A DNA stretch of 64,000 nt from Pseudomonas entomophila (GTDB taxonomy: Bacteria; Pseudomonadota; Gammaproteobacteria; Pseudomonadales; Pseudomonadaceae). Each line of letters starts with the position of its first letter. Positions within the stretch are counted from its first letter, which is position 1. The notes under the pieces were generated by a model. The model did no database searches. It had not been told where the DNA came from and was given only the letters and a program-made list of their open reading frames with translations. The position numbers were made by a program, and so were the translations under genes. Positions 1 through 10,693 of this stretch are shown in pieces. Where the stretch lies: contig NZ_CP070982.1 of NCBI RefSeq assembly GCF_018417595.1, forward strand, positions 1,761,501-1,825,500. Direction: 5' to 3'.

Positions 1-629
1 AGCCTGAACTGCTGCACGCCATCGTGCGCGAGGTGCGCCGCCAGGTGCCGGCGCATATCCCGGTGACCGCCAAGATGCGCCTGGGCTTCGAAACCCCGGA
101 TGGCGCCCTGGATTGCGCCACGGCCCTGGCCGAGGGCGGCGCCGAGCATCTTGTGGTGCATGCCCGGACCAAGGTCGAGGGCTACAAGCCGCCGGCGCAT
201 TGGGAGTGGGTGGCGCGGGTGCAGGACGTGGTCAAGGTGCCGGTGTTCGCCAATGGCGAGATCTGGACTGTCGAGGACTGGCGGCGCTGCCGCGAGGTCA
301 GTGGCGCCACGGACATCATGCTGGGGCGCGGGTTGGTTTCCCGGCCGGACCTGGCGTTGCAGATCGCGGCGGCCCGTGATGGCGTGGAGTACCAGCCGAT
401 GACGTGGGACGACCTGTTGCCGCTGTTGCGCGAGTTCTGGCGCCAGGCCCAGGACAAGCTGTCGCCGCGCTATGCGCCGGGGCGGATGAAGCAGTGGCTG
501 GCGATGCTCACCCGCAGCTACCCCGAGGCGGTGGTGCTGTTTGCCGAACTGCGCCGCGAGGATGATTGTCAGCGGATCAGTCGGTTGCTGGGTTGTGAAG
601 CGCAGGTCTTCGAGGAATGCGTTGCCTGA
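1..629 (+). CDS. dusC: tRNA-dihydrouridine synthase C, 3' part
   Basis: The reading frame is already open at base 3, so the gene starts upstream of the window and only about the last 209 residues are present. Dus enzymes are FMN-dependent reductases that turn uridine into dihydrouridine in tRNA; DusC acts on U16. The visible part carries TIM-barrel strand motifs typical of the family: KMRLGF, VHARTK, FANGEI and [12 protein letters not shown] (the phosphate-binding end). The tail with [10 protein letters not shown] and RMKQWLAML is the helical C-terminal domain of the DusC subgroup. The catalytic cysteine lies outside the window. Assignment to DusC rather than DusA or DusB rests on this C-terminal domain. 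Confidence 0.88.
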   Translation, partial: PELLHAIVREVRRQVPAHIPVTAKMRLGFETPDGALDCATALAEGGAEHLVVHARTKVEGYKPPAHWEWVARVQDVVKVPVFANGEIWTVEDWRRCREVSGATDIMLGRGLVSRPDLALQIAAARDGVEYQPMTWDDLLPLLREFWRQAQDKLSPRYAPGRMKQWLAMLTRSYPEAVVLFAELRREDDCQRISRLLGCEAQVFEECVA

Positions 630-673
630 GCCGGCGCTATCGCGGGGCAAGCAGGAAAAATTTTTGACGTCCT

Positions 674-699
674 CTTGAAACCCGTTTACCCGGCCATAT
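674..699 (+). promoter_or_regulatory. sigma-32-type heat-shock promoter
   Basis: CTTGAAA (674-680) is followed after 13 bases by GGCCATAT (692-699). This matches the sigma-32 pattern CTTGAA, 13-15 bases, CCCCATnT well. It sits about 70 bases upstream of the small heat-shock gene, so transcription would start near 706. Read by eye, not scored. Confidence 0.7.
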
Positions 700-763
700 C
701 TCTTGAGTACGCGATGCCGAAGTCGGGTCGCGTAGTGACTTAACTTGCTGAATCTCAGGAGTT
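700..763 (+). promoter_or_regulatory. candidate ROSE-type RNA thermometer
   Basis: The leader of the small heat-shock gene ends with TTGCT (745-749), a short loop, then the Shine-Dalgarno AGGAG (757-761). A U(U/C)GCU sequence facing the Shine-Dalgarno, with one bulged G, is the signature of ROSE thermometers, which are known upstream of ibpA-like genes in Pseudomonas. The leader length of about 60 bases also fits. The full fold was not computed. Confidence 0.6.
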
Positions 764-770
764 CATGACC

Positions 771-1217
771 ATGACTACCGCTTTCTCTCTCGCACCACTT
801 TTCCGCAATTCCGTGGGTTTCGACCGTTTCAACGACCTGTTCGAAGCCGCCGCCCGTAACGAGGCCGGTAGCAGCTACCCGCCCTACAACGTGGAAAAGC
901 ACGGTGAAGACCACTATCGCATCGTGGTTGCCGCAGCCGGCTTCCAGGAGAACGACCTCGACCTGCAGGTCGAGAAAGGCGTCCTGACCGTGACCGGCGG
1001 CAAGCGCGAAACCAACGGCGCGGCAGGGGTCACCTACCTGCATCAGGGCATTGCCCAGCGCGCCTTCAAGCTGTCGTTCCGCCTGGCCGACCATATCGAG
1101 GTCAAGGGCGCCGGCCTGGCCAACGGCTTGCTCAGCATCGAACTGCTGCGCGTAGTGCCGGAAGAGGCCAAGGCCAAGCGCATCCCGATCAATGGCGACA
1201 AGCCTGCGCTGAACTGA
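771..1217 (+). CDS. ibpA: small heat-shock protein, Hsp20/IbpA family
   Basis: A 148-residue ATP-independent holdase of the alpha-crystallin family that binds unfolding proteins and hands them to DnaK/ClpB. The alpha-crystallin domain spans roughly residues 33-130, with YPPYNVEK, YRIVVAAAGF and DLQVEKGVLTVTGGK early in it. The C-terminal tail holds KAKRIPIN, the I-x-I motif that docks between subunits. Start choice: an ATG at 765 is only 3 bases from AGGAG (757-761), whereas the ATG at 771 is at 9 bases, so 771 is preferred. A sigma-32-like promoter and a ROSE-like leader precede it, so heat control is likely both transcriptional and translational. A strong terminator follows. Confidence 0.9.
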   Translation: MTTAFSLAPLFRNSVGFDRFNDLFEAAARNEAGSSYPPYNVEKHGEDHYRIVVAAAGFQENDLDLQVEKGVLTVTGGKRETNGAAGVTYLHQGIAQRAFKLSFRLADHIEVKGAGLANGLLSIELLRVVPEEAKAKRIPINGDKPALN

Positions 1218-1237
1218 GTTCGGCGGCATGAAAGAAA

Positions 1238-1260
1238 GGGCACCTTCGGGTGCCCTTTTT
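1238..1260 (+). terminator. intrinsic terminator after hsp20
   Basis: A perfect 7-bp stem, GGGCACC / GGTGCCC, with a TTCG tetraloop is followed by five T. Three A before the stem can pair with the T tract. Confidence 0.9.
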
Positions 1261-1285
1261 GTATTTCCGCGACCCTGCTGTCCTC

Positions 1286-1372
1286 TGCAGGAGCGGCTTC
1301 AGCCGCGATACAGGCGCCGCAGTCCTGGCGCCCGCTTGCGCGGGTGATCGCGGCTGAAGCCGCTTCTACAGC
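1286..1372. repeat. REP pair (inverted)
   Basis: GGAGCGGCTTCAGCCGCGAT near 1290 and its reverse complement near 1347-1368 face each other across about 37 bases. Each half is itself a hairpin. It lies between hsp20 and the convergent PAS-GGDEF-EAL gene. Confidence 0.9.
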
Positions 1373-1384
1373 GTGTTGCGCATT

Positions 1385-4300
1385 TCAGTAATCCGCCGGC
1401 GCCTCCAGCAGCATCTGGCGAAACTCCGGCAGCGGCAGTGGCCGGCTGTGCAGGTAGCCCTGGTACAGGTGGCAACCCAGCCGTTCCAGGAACTCCAGTT
1501 GCTCGGTCAGCTCCACGCCCTCGGCGATCACCGCCAGCTCCAGGCTGCGTGCCATGGCCACGATAGCGCGGACGATCTCGGCGTCGTTGGAGTCGACCGG
1601 CGCATCGCGTACGAAAGTCTGGTCGATCTTCAACGCATCCACCGGCAGGCGCTTGAGGTAGGTGAGCGACGAATAGCCGGTACCAAAGTCATCCATGGCG
1701 AAACTCACACCGTAGCGCTTGAGCTCACGCATCTTGCTGATGGTATCCTCGAGGTTCTGGATGACGATGCCTTCGGTGATCTCCAGGGTGAGCATGCGCC
1801 GCGGCAGGCGGTAGTCGTCGAGGCTGCGCAACACCCGCTCGACGAAGTCGTTCTGGCGGAACTGCCGGGGGCTGATGTTGACGCACAGGCTGAAGTCGTC
1901 GGCGTCGATCAGGCCGTCTTCGAGCATGCGGGCGCAGGCGTCGCAGGCTTCGTCGAGGATCCAGCTGCCCACTTCGAGGATCAGGCCGCTTTCCTCGAGC
2001 ACCTGGATGAATTGCGCCGGCGGTTGCTGGCCCAGTTGCGGGTGATGCCAGCGCAGCAGCACTTCGGCACCAACGATGCGGTTGTCGCGGGCATCTACCT
2101 GGGGCTGGAAGTGCAGGGCCAGTTCGCCCCGGGCCAGGGCCAGGCGCAGGTCGTTCTCCATGCGCAGGCGCTCGCTGGCGGCCTTCTGCATGGTGCTGTG
2201 GAACAGCTGGGTGGTGTTGCGCCCGGAATCCTTGGCACGGTACAGGGCGATATCGGCACGCTTGAGCAGGTCGGCGGGGGTCGCGCCATGGTCGGGGATC
2301 AGCGCCACGCCGATGCTCGGGGTTACCTGCAGGCGCTGGCCGTCCAGCGACATGGGTTCGGCCAGCAGCTCGCGCAAGGTGTCGGCCAGCTCGCGCACCT
2401 TGCTTTCCACCAGTTCGCGGCTGCCTTCCAGGCCACTGAGCAGCACCACGAATTCGTCGCCGCCCAGGCGCGCCACGGTGTCTTCCAGGCGCACGCTGGC
2501 CTCCAGGCGGGCGGTGATGATCTTCAGCACGGTGTCGCCCACCGGGTGGCCAAGCGAATCGTTGATGTGCTTGAAGTGGTCGAGGTCGAGGAACAGCAGG
2601 GCGCCGCGCAGGTTGTGGCGCTTGAGCAGGGCGATCTGCTGGCTCAGGCGGTCCATCAGCAGTGCCCGGTTGGGCAGGTTGGTCAGGGGGTCGTGGTAGG
2701 CCAGGTGACGGATCTGTGCCTGGGCGTTCTTCAGCAGGCTGACATCACGGGCGGTGAGCAGCAGGCAGTCGGTCTCGTTGAGGCTGATCGGCTCCACCGA
2801 CACCTCGACGGTGAGAATGTCGCCGCGCTTGTTGCGCCCGAGCATCTCGCGATGATGCACCCGGCCACGCTCGCGCAGCTCGTTGAGCAAGGCCGCGCGC
2901 TGCTTGTCGTCGGCCCAGATACCAATGTCGTAGACGCTGCGCCCCACCACCTCGGCGGCACTGTAGCCGGTCAGGCGGCAGAAGCCGTCGTTGACTTCCA
3001 GGTAGCAGCCGCTCTGGCGCTCGGTGATGATGATGGCGTCGGGGCTGGAGTGGAAGGCCTTGGCGAATTTCTCCTCGCTGGCCTTCAGCGCCGCCTCGGC
3101 GCGCTGCTGCTGGGTGATGTCGCGCAGGGTGGTGACGCTGCAGGGCTGGTTGTCGACGCTGATCAGGCGGCTGGAAATCACGCAGGTCAGTGGCGTGCCG
3201 TTGCGGTGGTTGACCCCGACCGCAACGTTGCTCAGGGCCTGGTCGCGGATCACCCGCTCGATGCGTTGGGCGCGCTCCGATGACTCGGCCCACAGGCCGA
3301 GCTCTTCGGCGGTGCGGCCGATGACCTGATCGGTTTCCCAGCCGAAGGTCTGGCTGAAGGCCGGGTTGATCTCGATGAACTGGCCGGTGTCCTGGCGGGT
3401 CACGCAGATCGGGTCGGGGCTGACCTGGAACAGGCTGGCGAATTTCTCTTCGGAGGCGCTCAGGCGCTGCTCGCGCTCCACCTGGTCGGTGATGTCGAGC
3501 AGGGTGCCGGCCATGCGCAGCGGGTTGCCGTGCTCGTCGCGGTACAGCCGCGCGCGGCTCTCGATAAAGCGCGTGGTGCCGTTTTCCAGCTGTACCTGGT
3601 AGGTGATCTGGTAGTTGCCGGCCGGGCCCTCGCGCAGGCTCCGGTAGGCCTGGCGCATGACGTTGCGCTCGTCTTCGGGCACGCCCTCGAAGAAGGCGTC
3701 GAAAGATTCGTGGAAGGGCACCGGGGCCAACCCGTGCAACTGGGCGGCGCGGGCCGATCCATAGAGCATGCCGCTGGGGATGTGCCAGTCCCAGGTGCCC
3801 AACTGCGCCGAGTCCAGGGCCAGGTCGAGGCGCTCCTGGCTGTCCTTGAGGGCTTGTTCGGCGCGTTTGCGCTCGGTGGTGTCGACGAAGGTGCTGATCA
3901 GGAAGGTGACGCCTTCCAGCTCGATGCCCTGGGTGCACAGGATGCCGTCGTGGACCTTGCCGCTGGTGGCGCGGAACTGCACCTCCATGATCAGCGGCCC
4001 GCTGCCGGCGTGGGTGGCCTCCAGCACCTGGAAGCGTTGCTCGGGGTTGACCCACAGGCCCAGTTCCAGGCTGGTCTTGCCCACCACTTGCGCCCCCGGC
4101 CAGCCGAACATGTGCTCGAAATGCTGGTTGACCTCGAAGATCATGCCGTCCTGGCGGCGGGTGAGCAGGATGGCGTTGGGGCTGAGGTGGAAGAGGGTGG
4201 CAAAACGCTTTTCCGAGTTGATCAGCGCGGTCTCCCGCTCCCGCTGCCGGCTGATTTCGCGGATCACCCCGATCATCTGCGGGTGGCCGTTGGCGTCATG

Positions 4301-4681
4301 GGTCAGGCTGCCGTTGATCTCCAGCCAGTGCACGCTGCCGTCCGGCCAGCGGATGCGATGGCGCATGGCCTGCTCGACCGGTTCGCCATTGACCACCGCC
4401 TGGAAGGCCTGGCGGGTACGGGCGCGGTCTTCTTCCGGCAGCAGGTCGAGGTAGTCGATGTCGGCGGGCAGCGGGCGCTGCGGGTCGAAGCCGAACAGGG
4501 CCTGGGTGCCGCGCGACCAGCTGACCCGGCCGCTCTCGATATCCCACAACCAGGCACCCAGACGCGCGCCATTGAGGGCGGCCAGCAGTTGCGGCGCGTT
4601 CTGCCAGGCCTGTTCCGACTCCTGGGGATCGGCGGCGGGGATGCGTGGCAGGCGCGGAAAGCGGTTTGCTGATTTGGGCAT
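1385..4681 (-). CDS. PAS-sensing diguanylate cyclase/phosphodiesterase
   Basis: A 1098-residue cyclic-di-GMP protein. About five PAS domains come first (roughly residues 32-150, 158-275, 285-410, 415-535 and 540-660), recognisable by repeated openings such as FxxLFxxSPxAI and by PAC tails. A GGDEF domain follows, with an intact GGDEF motif near residue 740. The EAL domain has the signature GAEVLLRW near residue 872 (EVL in place of EAL, a common variant) and DDFGTGYSSL. There is no transmembrane segment or signal peptide, so it is probably cytoplasmic. An upstream ATG at 4759 exists, but it overlaps the LysR gene and has no ribosome site; the ATG at 4681 has AAAGG 10 bases upstream. Net activity (synthesis or breakdown) cannot be read from the sequence. 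Confidence 0.85.
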   Translation of the reverse strand: MPKSANRFPRLPRIPAADPQESEQAWQNAPQLLAALNGARLGAWLWDIESGRVSWSRGTQALFGFDPQRPLPADIDYLDLLPEEDRARTRQAFQAVVNGEPVEQAMRHRIRWPDGSVHWLEINGSLTHDANGHPQMIGVIREISRQRERETALINSEKRFATLFHLSPNAILLTRRQDGMIFEVNQHFEHMFGWPGAQVVGKTSLELGLWVNPEQRFQVLEATHAGSGPLIMEVQFRATSGKVHDGILCTQGIELEGVTFLISTFVDTTERKRAEQALKDSQERLDLALDSAQLGTWDWHIPSGMLYGSARAAQLHGLAPVPFHESFDAFFEGVPEDERNVMRQAYRSLREGPAGNYQITYQVQLENGTTRFIESRARLYRDEHGNPLRMAGTLLDITDQVEREQRLSASEEKFASLFQVSPDPICVTRQDTGQFIEINPAFSQTFGWETDQVIGRTAEELGLWAESSERAQRIERVIRDQALSNVAVGVNHRNGTPLTCVISSRLISVDNQPCSVTTLRDITQQQRAEAALKASEEKFAKAFHSSPDAIIITERQSGCYLEVNDGFCRLTGYSAAEVVGRSVYDIGIWADDKQRAALLNELRERGRVHHREMLGRNKRGDILTVEVSVEPISLNETDCLLLTARDVSLLKNAQAQIRHLAYHDPLTNLPNRALLMDRLSQQIALLKRHNLRGALLFLDLDHFKHINDSLGHPVGDTVLKIITARLEASVRLEDTVARLGGDEFVVLLSGLEGSRELVESKVRELADTLRELLAEPMSLDGQRLQVTPSIGVALIPDHGATPADLLKRADIALYRAKDSGRNTTQLFHSTMQKAASERLRMENDLRLALARGELALHFQPQVDARDNRIVGAEVLLRWHHPQLGQQPPAQFIQVLEESGLILEVGSWILDEACDACARMLEDGLIDADDFSLCVNISPRQFRQNDFVERVLRSLDDYRLPRRMLTLEITEGIVIQNLEDTISKMRELKRYGVSFAMDDFGTGYSSLTYLKRLPVDALKIDQTFVRDAPVDSNDAEIVRAIVAMARSLELAVIAEGVELTEQLEFLERLGCHLYQGYLHSRPLPLPEFRQMLLEAPADY

Positions 4682-4742
4682 CGGTACCAGACCTTTGGCG
4701 AAAAACGCGTCCTTGTGGATGTAACGCCGTGCAGACGGCCGG

Positions 4743-5621
4743 TCAGGTGGACCCGGCATGGCTGTCGAGCAGGGCCATGAAGGCCCTGGCCGCGTTCGAC
4801 AGCGTGCGTTCGGTATGCAGTATGTAGCCTAGCTGGCGTGACAGCTGTATGCCGGGCAGGGCGATGGGCGCGACCTGCTCATCGAGCATAGTACGTGGTA
4901 GCACACTCCACGCCAGTCCGATGGACACCATCATCTTGATGGTTTCCAGGTAGTTGGTGCTCATGGCGATGTTTGGCGTCAGGCCCTGGCTTTCGAACAG
5001 GCGCTGGACAATATGGTGGGTGAAGGTGTTGCCGCCGGGGAATACCGCCGGATGACGGGCGACATCGGCCAGGTCGACCTGGCCGTTGCTGGCCAGCGGG
5101 TGTTCCGGCGCGGCCACGAAATCCAGCGCGTCGTCCCAGACCGGGACGGCGCGCACCAGGTGATGAGGCTCCGGGGCCAGGGTGATCACGGCGATTTCCG
5201 CACGGCCATGGAGAATTTCATCGTAGGCCGCCTCTGAATCGAGGAACTGGATGTCCAGCGCCACCGCCGGGTACTGGCGGGTGAAGGCGCGTAGCAGCGG
5301 CGGCAGGCGGTGCAGGCCGATATGGTGGCTGGTGGCCAGGGTGAGACGACCGGTCACCTCGCCGGTCAGGTTGGTCAGGGCACGGCGGGTGTCATCCAGT
5401 ACATTGAGGATCTGGTAGGCGCGTGGCAGCAGGGCGCGGCCGGCCTCGGTCAGGGTGACTTCGCGGCCCAGGCGGTCGAACAGGCGCACGTCCAGTTGCT
5501 GCTCGAGCCCGGCGATGCGTTTGCTGATGGCCGGCTGGGTCAGGTGCAGGCGTTCACCGGCTCCGGAAAAGCTGCCGGTTTCGGCGATGGCGATGAATGC
5601 ACTGAGGTTGGCGAGGTCCAT
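4743..5621 (-). CDS. LysR-type regulator divergent from leuC
   Basis: A 292-residue LysR-family regulator. The N-terminal winged helix-turn-helix (residues 1-60) contains FSGAGERLHLTQPAISKRI and LFDRLGR. The rest is the periplasmic-binding-protein-like effector domain (roughly 90-290), with a hinge near residue 160. It is divergently arranged with leuC across 130 bases, the usual LysR layout, which suggests it controls leuCDB and itself. The intergenic region holds the small palindrome ATGCAAAGCAT (5642-5652) just upstream of the predicted leuC promoter. The effector is unknown; a branched-chain precursor is a guess from position only. Confidence 0.85.
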   Translation of the reverse strand: MDLANLSAFIAIAETGSFSGAGERLHLTQPAISKRIAGLEQQLDVRLFDRLGREVTLTEAGRALLPRAYQILNVLDDTRRALTNLTGEVTGRLTLATSHHIGLHRLPPLLRAFTRQYPAVALDIQFLDSEAAYDEILHGRAEIAVITLAPEPHHLVRAVPVWDDALDFVAAPEHPLASNGQVDLADVARHPAVFPGGNTFTHHIVQRLFESQGLTPNIAMSTNYLETIKMMVSIGLAWSVLPRTMLDEQVAPIALPGIQLSRQLGYILHTERTLSNAARAFMALLDSHAGST

Positions 5622-5665
5622 CTTTCGAATTCCTGATGGTTATGCAAAGCATGAAAATTATGAAT

Positions 5666-5694
5666 TTGAGTTATTCAATCTATCGCCATAGGAT
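5666..5694 (+). promoter_or_regulatory. predicted sigma-70 promoter of leuC
   Basis: TTGAGT (5666-5671) and TAGGAT (5689-5694) are separated by 17 bases, with an A/T-rich stretch immediately upstream. Predicted start of transcription is near 5701, about 50 bases before the leuC ATG. The palindrome ATGCAAAGCAT at 5642-5652 is placed where a LysR protein could bind. Confidence 0.5.
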
Positions 5695-5751
5695 CGTCCG
5701 TACAAGCCAAGGGGTCTTTGGCATAGAAAGACGCTGATGAGGAACAGTCTG

Positions 5752-7185
5752 ATGGCTGGCAAAACGCTCTACGACAAACTCTGGGACGCCCATGAGGTCA
5801 AGCGCCGCGATGACGGCTCGTCCTTGATCTACATCGATCGCCACATCATCCACGAAGTGACGTCGCCCCAGGCCTTCGAGGGCCTGCGCCTGGCCAGCCG
5901 CAAGCCATGGCGCATCGACGCCAACATCGCCACCCCCGACCACAACGTGCCGACCACGCCGGAGCGCAAGGGCGGCATCGAGGCCATCGTCGACCAGGTG
6001 TCGCGCCTGCAGGTGCAGACCCTCGATGAGAACTGTGACGAATATGGCATCGTCGAATTCAAGATGAATGACGAGCGCCAGGGCATCGTCCATGTCATCA
6101 GCCCCGAGCAGGGCGCCACCTTGCCGGGCATGACCGTGGTCTGCGGCGACTCGCACACCTCCACCCACGGCGCATTCGGCGCCCTGGCCCATGGCATCGG
6201 CACCTCCGAGGTCGAGCACGTGCTCGCCACCCAGTGCCTGGTGGCCAAGAAAATGAAGAACATGCTGGTGCGCGTCGAGGGCGAACTGCCCGCCGGCGTC
6301 ACCGCCAAGGATATCGTCCTTGCCGTGATCGGCAAGATCGGCACCGCGGGTGGCAACGGCCACGCCATGGAGTTCGCCGGCAGCGCCATCCGCGAATTGT
6401 CGATGGAAGGCCGCATGACCATCTGCAACATGTCCATCGAGGCGGGCGCCCGTGTGGGCCTGGTGGCGGTCGATGACACTACCGTGAACTACGTCGAAGG
6501 CCGTCCCTACGCGCCGAAGGGCGAGCAGTGGACGCAGGCCGTCGCCAGCTGGAAGGGGCTGGTGTCCGATACGGACGCGGTGTTCGACACCGTGGTCGAA
6601 CTGGACGCCGCGCAGATCAAGCCGCAGGTCAGCTGGGGCACTTCGCCGGAGATGGTCCTGGCCGTCGACCAGCGCGTGCCGGACCCGGCCGCCGAGCCCG
6701 ACCTGATCAAGCGTGGCTCGATCGAGCGCGCCCTCAAGTACATGGGCTTGAGCGCCAACCAGGCGATCACCGACATCAAGCTCGACCGCGTGTTCATCGG
6801 CTCGTGCACCAACTCGCGCATCGAAGACTTGCGTGCCGCCGCCGAGATCGCCAAGGGCCGCAAGGTCGCCGCCAACGTCAAGCAGGCGCTGGTGGTGCCG
6901 GGCTCGGGCCTGGTCAAGGCCCAGGCCGAGCGCGAAGGGCTGGACAAGATCTTCCTCGAAGCAGGTTTCGAATGGCGTGAGCCGGGCTGCTCGATGTGCC
7001 TGGCGATGAACCCGGACCGCCTGGAGAGCGGCGAGCATTGCGCGTCCACCTCCAACCGCAACTTCGAGGGTCGCCAGGGCGCCGGTGGCCGCACCCACCT
7101 GGTCAGCCCGGCCATGGCCGCCGCCGCCGCGGTGACCGGCCACTTCATCGATGTCCGCGAGTTGATCCAAGGGAGCGCAGCATGA
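5752..7185 (+). CDS. leuC: 3-isopropylmalate dehydratase large subunit
   Basis: A 477-residue aconitase-family subunit that, with LeuD, isomerises 2-isopropylmalate to 3-isopropylmalate in leucine synthesis. It starts [16 protein letters not shown]. The [4Fe-4S] ligands are the cysteine in [11 protein letters not shown] and the pair in [27 protein letters not shown] is the substrate-binding signature. An in-frame ATG at 5737 would add five residues, but GAGGAA at 5739-5744 is correctly spaced for 5752. The stop codon overlaps the leuD start as ATGA, implying translational coupling and equal subunit output. Confidence 0.97.
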   Translation: MAGKTLYDKLWDAHEVKRRDDGSSLIYIDRHIIHEVTSPQAFEGLRLASRKPWRIDANIATPDHNVPTTPERKGGIEAIVDQVSRLQVQTLDENCDEYGIVEFKMNDERQGIVHVISPEQGATLPGMTVVCGDSHTSTHGAFGALAHGIGTSEVEHVLATQCLVAKKMKNMLVRVEGELPAGVTAKDIVLAVIGKIGTAGGNGHAMEFAGSAIRELSMEGRMTICNMSIEAGARVGLVAVDDTTVNYVEGRPYAPKGEQWTQAVASWKGLVSDTDAVFDTVVELDAAQIKPQVSWGTSPEMVLAVDQRVPDPAAEPDLIKRGSIERALKYMGLSANQAITDIKLDRVFIGSCTNSRIEDLRAAAEIAKGRKVAANVKQALVVPGSGLVKAQAEREGLDKIFLEAGFEWREPGCSMCLAMNPDRLESGEHCASTSNRNFEGRQGAGGRTHLVSPAMAAAAAVTGHFIDVRELIQGSAA

Positions 7186-7826
7186 AAGCCTTTACCCAGC
7201 ACATCGGCTTGGTCGCGCCATTGGATCGCGCCAACGTCGACACCGACCAGATCATTCCCAAGCAGTTCCTGAAGTCGATCAAGCGCACCGGCTTTGGTCC
7301 GAACCTGTTCGACGAGTGGCGCTATCTTGACGTCGGCCAGCCTTACCAGGACAACAGCAAGCGCCCGCTGAACCAGGACTTCGTGCTCAACCACGCGCGT
7401 TACCAGGGTGCCAGTGTCTTGCTGGCCCGTGAGAACTTCGGCTGCGGCTCGAGCCGCGAGCACGCCCCCTGGGCGCTCGACGAGTACGGCTTCCGCAGCG
7501 TGATCGCACCCAGTTTCGCCGACATCTTCTTCAATAACAGCTTCAAGAACGGCTTGCTGCCGATCATTCTCGACGCCGCTGAAGTCGACGAGTTGTTCAA
7601 GCAGGTCGAGGCCAACCCGGGCTACCAGCTGACCATCGACCTCGAGGCCCAGGCGGTGACCCGCCCGGACGGCAAGGTGCTGAAGTTCGAAATCGACGCG
7701 TTCCGCAAGCACTGCCTGCTCAACGGCCTGGACGATATCGGCCTCACGCTGCAGGACAGCGACGCGATCAAGGCGTTCGAGGGCAAGCACCGCGCCAGCC
7801 AGCCCTGGTTGTTCCGCGACGCTTGA
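7182..7826 (+). CDS. leuD: 3-isopropylmalate dehydratase small subunit
   Basis: The 214-residue swivel-domain partner of LeuC. It begins [20 protein letters not shown] and contains [12 protein letters not shown] and the loop [14 protein letters not shown], which carries the substrate-binding serine and arginine. It overlaps the end of leuC by four bases. It is followed by only 107 bases before leuB; from memory, other Pseudomonas genomes carry a SAM-methyltransferase gene at this place. Confidence 0.97.
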   Translation: MKAFTQHIGLVAPLDRANVDTDQIIPKQFLKSIKRTGFGPNLFDEWRYLDVGQPYQDNSKRPLNQDFVLNHARYQGASVLLARENFGCGSSREHAPWALDEYGFRSVIAPSFADIFFNNSFKNGLLPIILDAAEVDELFKQVEANPGYQLTIDLEAQAVTRPDGKVLKFEIDAFRKHCLLNGLDDIGLTLQDSDAIKAFEGKHRASQPWLFRDA

Positions 7827-7888
7827 GTGATTGCGGTTTGCCCGGCATGGCGTGGCGATTGTGAGCTACGCTGCCGGGCTGGATTTTT

Positions 7889-7911
7889 CGGCGCGCCGAC
7901 AGGGCGCGCCG
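7889..7911 (+). other. strong hairpin between leuD and leuB
   Basis: CGGCGCGCC (7889-7897) pairs perfectly with GGCGCGCCG (7903-7911) over a GACAG loop. There is no T tract after it (GCTTGATTGG follows), so it is more likely an RNA-stability or spacing element than a terminator. It lies 22 bases before the leuB start. Confidence 0.55.
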
Positions 7912-7933
7912 CTTGATTGGATACGAGGAAAGC

Positions 7934-9016
<1,083 letters not shown>

Positions 9017-9079
9017 TCTCTCTGGCCCGCCACCAAAAACTCCCGGTGGCGGCCCACTTTTAGCAAAGGTGTAGTTGCG

Positions 9080-10192
9080 ATGAAACGTGTAGGTCTGATC
9101 GGTTGGCGTGGAATGGTCGGTTCCGTGCTCATGCAGCGGATGCTCGAAGAGCAGGACTTCGACCTGATCGAGCCGGTGTTCTTCACCACCTCCAATGTCG
9201 GTGGCCAAGGCCCTGCCGTGGGCAAGGACATTGCCCCGCTGAAGGATGCCTACAGCATTGAAGAGCTCAAGACCCTCGACGTCATCCTGACCTGCCAGGG
9301 CGGCGACTACACCAACGAAGTCTTCCCCAAGCTGCGCGAAGCCGGCTGGCAGGGGTACTGGATCGACGCCGCTTCCTCGCTGCGCATGCAGGATGACGCG
9401 GTGATCATCCTCGACCCGGTCAACCGCAAGGTCATCGACCAGCAACTGGACGCGGGCACCAAGAACTACATCGGCGGCAACTGCACCGTCAGCCTGATGT
9501 TGATGGGCCTGGGCGGCCTGTTCGAAGCCGGCCTGGTCGAGTGGATGAGCGCCATGACCTACCAGGCGGCCTCGGGCGCCGGCGCGCAGAACATGCGTGA
9601 GCTGATCAAGCAGATGGGCGGTATCCACGCGGCCGTGGCCGATGACCTGGCCAACCCGGCCAGCGCCATCCTCGATATCGACCGCAAGGTGGCCGAAACC
9701 ATGCGTGGCGAGGGCTTCCCGACCGAGAACTTCGGCGTGCCGCTGGCCGGCAGCCTGATCCCGTGGATCGACAAGGAACTGCCGAACGGGCAGAGCCGTG
9801 AAGAGTGGAAGGCCCAGGCCGAGACCAACAAAATTCTCGGGCGCTTCAAGAGCCCGATTCCGGTCGACGGTATCTGCGTGCGCATCGGCGCCATGCGTTG
9901 CCACAGCCAGGCGCTGACCATCAAGCTGAACAAAGATGTGCCGATGGCCGATATCGAAGGGCTGATCAGCCAGCACAACCCATGGGTGAAGCTGGTACCG
10001 AACCAGCGTGAGATCAGCATGCAGGAGCTGAGCCCGACCAATGTGACCGGGACGCTGAATGTGCCTGTCGGGCGGCTGCGCAAGCTGAACATGGGGTCGC
10101 AGTATCTTGGGGCCTTCACGGTGGGTGACCAGCTGCTGTGGGGGGCTGCGGAGCCGCTGCGTCGGATGTTGCGGATTCTGCTGGAGCGGTGA
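9080..10192 (+). CDS. asd: aspartate-semialdehyde dehydrogenase
   Basis: A 370-residue NADPH-dependent enzyme that reduces aspartyl phosphate to aspartate semialdehyde, the branch point to lysine, diaminopimelate, methionine and threonine. The N-terminal nucleotide-binding loop [11 protein letters not shown] is present, and the catalytic cysteine sits in [11 protein letters not shown] at residue 135. The active-site histidine region is [12 protein letters not shown]. It lies 63 bases after leuB, across a weak hairpin (CGCCACC / GGTGGCG, 9029-9051). In related genomes the next gene is usually usg; here usg is 50 kb away at 60675. Confidence 0.97.
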   Translation: MKRVGLIGWRGMVGSVLMQRMLEEQDFDLIEPVFFTTSNVGGQGPAVGKDIAPLKDAYSIEELKTLDVILTCQGGDYTNEVFPKLREAGWQGYWIDAASSLRMQDDAVIILDPVNRKVIDQQLDAGTKNYIGGNCTVSLMLMGLGGLFEAGLVEWMSAMTYQAASGAGAQNMRELIKQMGGIHAAVADDLANPASAILDIDRKVAETMRGEGFPTENFGVPLAGSLIPWIDKELPNGQSREEWKAQAETNKILGRFKSPIPVDGICVRIGAMRCHSQALTIKLNKDVPMADIEGLISQHNPWVKLVPNQREISMQELSPTNVTGTLNVPVGRLRKLNMGSQYLGAFTVGDQLLWGAAEPLRRMLRILLER

Positions 10193-10221
10193 TTCGACGT
10201 CGAATTGACGCTTGATTCGAG

Positions 10222-10253
10222 AAACCCGTGCCTTGAGTGGTGCGGGTTTTTTT
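10222..10253 (+). terminator. intrinsic terminator after asd
   Basis: AACCCGTGCC (10223-10232) pairs with GGTGCGGGTT (10239-10248), with two G-T pairs and a TTGAGT loop, then a run of T to 10253. Confidence 0.85.
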
Positions 10254-10693
10254 ATGGGTAGGTAATTGGAATGTGCTCTCGTAAGTTGATTAGTTGGTTC
10301 TGGGCTGTGTAGGCATATCCGTTTGCTATGTAGACGCTGATTCACCTTTCCGTCCTTTCGGCCAGGCCTTTCAAGGTGTTCGACGTTAGCGTTGCCGCGC
10401 CTATGAGATCGAGCGCCGCCCGCGCGGCGCATCGCGGATGAATCCGCTCCTACATCGGTTGCAACGTACCGCATCTGTGAGGCCATGGTTGTCAGCCTTG
10501 GCGCATGGCGTGAGCCGGGCGGGGCGGCGGCGGCGCCAGCCGATAAATTGCGTCGTACAAACAAGGCGAACAACCATGGCCTATCATGGCCACGTTGCAA
10601 CGAATGTAGGAGCGGATTCATCCGCGATGCGCCGCGCGGGCGGCGCTCGATCTGAAAGACGCTGCAAGAATCCCGGCGTGCATCTGGCGGCCC

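Noticed and set aside
1373..3283. Open frame of 636 codons opposite the PAS-GGDEF-EAL gene
   Set aside because: It is a shadow of the GGDEF/EAL gene, rich in His, Gln and Ala, with no domain.
4682..4759. Upstream start for the PAS-GGDEF-EAL protein
   Set aside because: It overlaps the LysR gene end and has no Shine-Dalgarno; the ATG at 4681 is better placed.
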